From NCBI GenBank assembly GCA_041665165.1, contig JBAYJJ010000052.1, forward strand, positions 1 through 5,036: DNA of 5,036 bases, given 5' to 3'. The notes under the pieces were generated by a model that saw only the letters and a program-made list of their open reading frames with translations, was not told the origin of the DNA and searched no databases. Of this stretch, positions 4,816 to 5,036 are shown in pieces (position 1 is the first letter of the stretch; every line of letters begins with the position of its first letter). Position numbers and translations under genes: made by a program. This DNA is from MWCR01 sp041665165 (GTDB taxonomy: Bacteria > Patescibacteriota > Patescibacteriia > 2-12-FULL-60-25).

Positions 4816-5036
4816 ATGAGTCTCATTCATCATCGGTTCTTCTCTCTGTTTTGTTTCACTGTCTCGCTTGGCCTCCTCGGAATCGGGGCGTGCTCAAGCG
4901 ACGACAACAACCCCAACCCGGCCAACACCGGCGGAACGAACGCGGGCGGCGACTCCGGAGTCGGAGGCGTTGCTGGCAAGGGCGGAAACGGCGGATCAGC
5001 CAGCGGCCAAGCAGGCCAAGCCGGAACTGGCGGTCA
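4816..5036 (+). CDS. Gly/Asn/Ala-rich lipoprotein, C-terminus beyond the window
   Basis: The frame runs from ATG 4816 to the right edge (73 full codons). Residues 1-25 are a lipoprotein signal peptide: His5, His6 and Arg7, a hydrophobic stretch FFSLFCFTVSLGLLGIG, and a good lipobox IGAC with Cys26 lipidated. Next comes SSDDNNPNPAN and a low-complexity stretch from residue 38 on, dominated by Gly with Ala, Asn, Thr and Ser (GG recurs every few residues). This looks like a flexible tether that would carry a domain off the membrane. Such tethers are frequent in lipoproteins of Myxococcota and other former Deltaproteobacteria (recalled, not searched). The base composition is far from that of the rest: 43 of 60 bases at 4921-4980 are G or C, against 22 of 60 at 4681-4740. 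The strong ribosome site also differs from the other genes. It may be acquired, or may belong to another genome if the contig is chimeric. The function cannot be told from this part. Confidence 0.8.
   Translation, partial: MSLIHHRFFSLFCFTVSLGLLGIGACSSDDNNPNPANTGGTNAGGDSGVGGVAGKGGNGGSASGQAGQAGTGG

Noticed and set aside
4582..4833. Minus-strand open frame of 83 codons
   Set aside because: It lies antisense to the promoter, leader and start of the plus-strand lipoprotein gene, shows no recognisable domain, and has no ribosome site or clear promoter of its own.

Overview
The window looks like a bacterial chromosome segment of the Patescibacteria / Candidate Phyla Radiation type. This is an inference from three things. 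One gene combines a signal peptide, a Cys-rich region and a two-helix VirB2/TrbC-like pilin domain. Beside it sit a lipoprotein solute-binding protein and a YchF GTPase. Many short degenerate tandem tracts lie in and between the genes. No rRNA, tRNA or CRISPR array is visible.

Layout from left to right. Positions 1-2694 hold a probable minus-strand operon, read right to left. It consists of a family-1 extracellular solute-binding lipoprotein (1264-2694), then after 53 nt a secreted Cys-rich pilin-like membrane protein (443-1210), then after 1 nt a second secreted Cys-rich protein that runs off the left edge (1-441). All three products are exported. Their likely promoter lies in the last codons of a decayed REP-associated tyrosine transposase (2708-3016, minus), of which only the C-terminal part survives. 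That remnant begins directly after the stop codon of ychF (3017-4105, minus), a full-length translation-associated ATPase/GTPase.

The intergenic stretch 4106-4346 holds a ychF promoter made partly from a 7-bp tandem repeat, an 8-bp inverted repeat, and a REP/MITE-like long imperfect inverted repeat (4207-4301). Next comes a small HicB-like protein (4347-4535, minus) with a good promoter and no HicA partner in view. Beyond it the character changes. Positions 4536-4671 are an AT-rich divergent spacer. A plus-strand promoter at 4672-4700, a structured leader of about 110 nt and a strong Shine-Dalgarno site then lead into a GC-rich Gly/Asn/Ala-rich lipoprotein that runs off the right edge (4816-5036). 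Its composition is quite unlike the rest, so it is either recently acquired or marks an assembly join.

Two patterns cut across the genes. First, three unrelated sequences form arrays with a strict 7-bp period (1154-1202, 3432-3459, 4114-4148), alongside an 8-bp array (1126-1149) and a 9-bp array (1222-1266). Second, the best -10 boxes of the three minus-strand transcription units lie only 9-12 nt before the ATG. This predicts leaderless or nearly leaderless mRNAs, in contrast to the strongly SD-led plus-strand lipoprotein.
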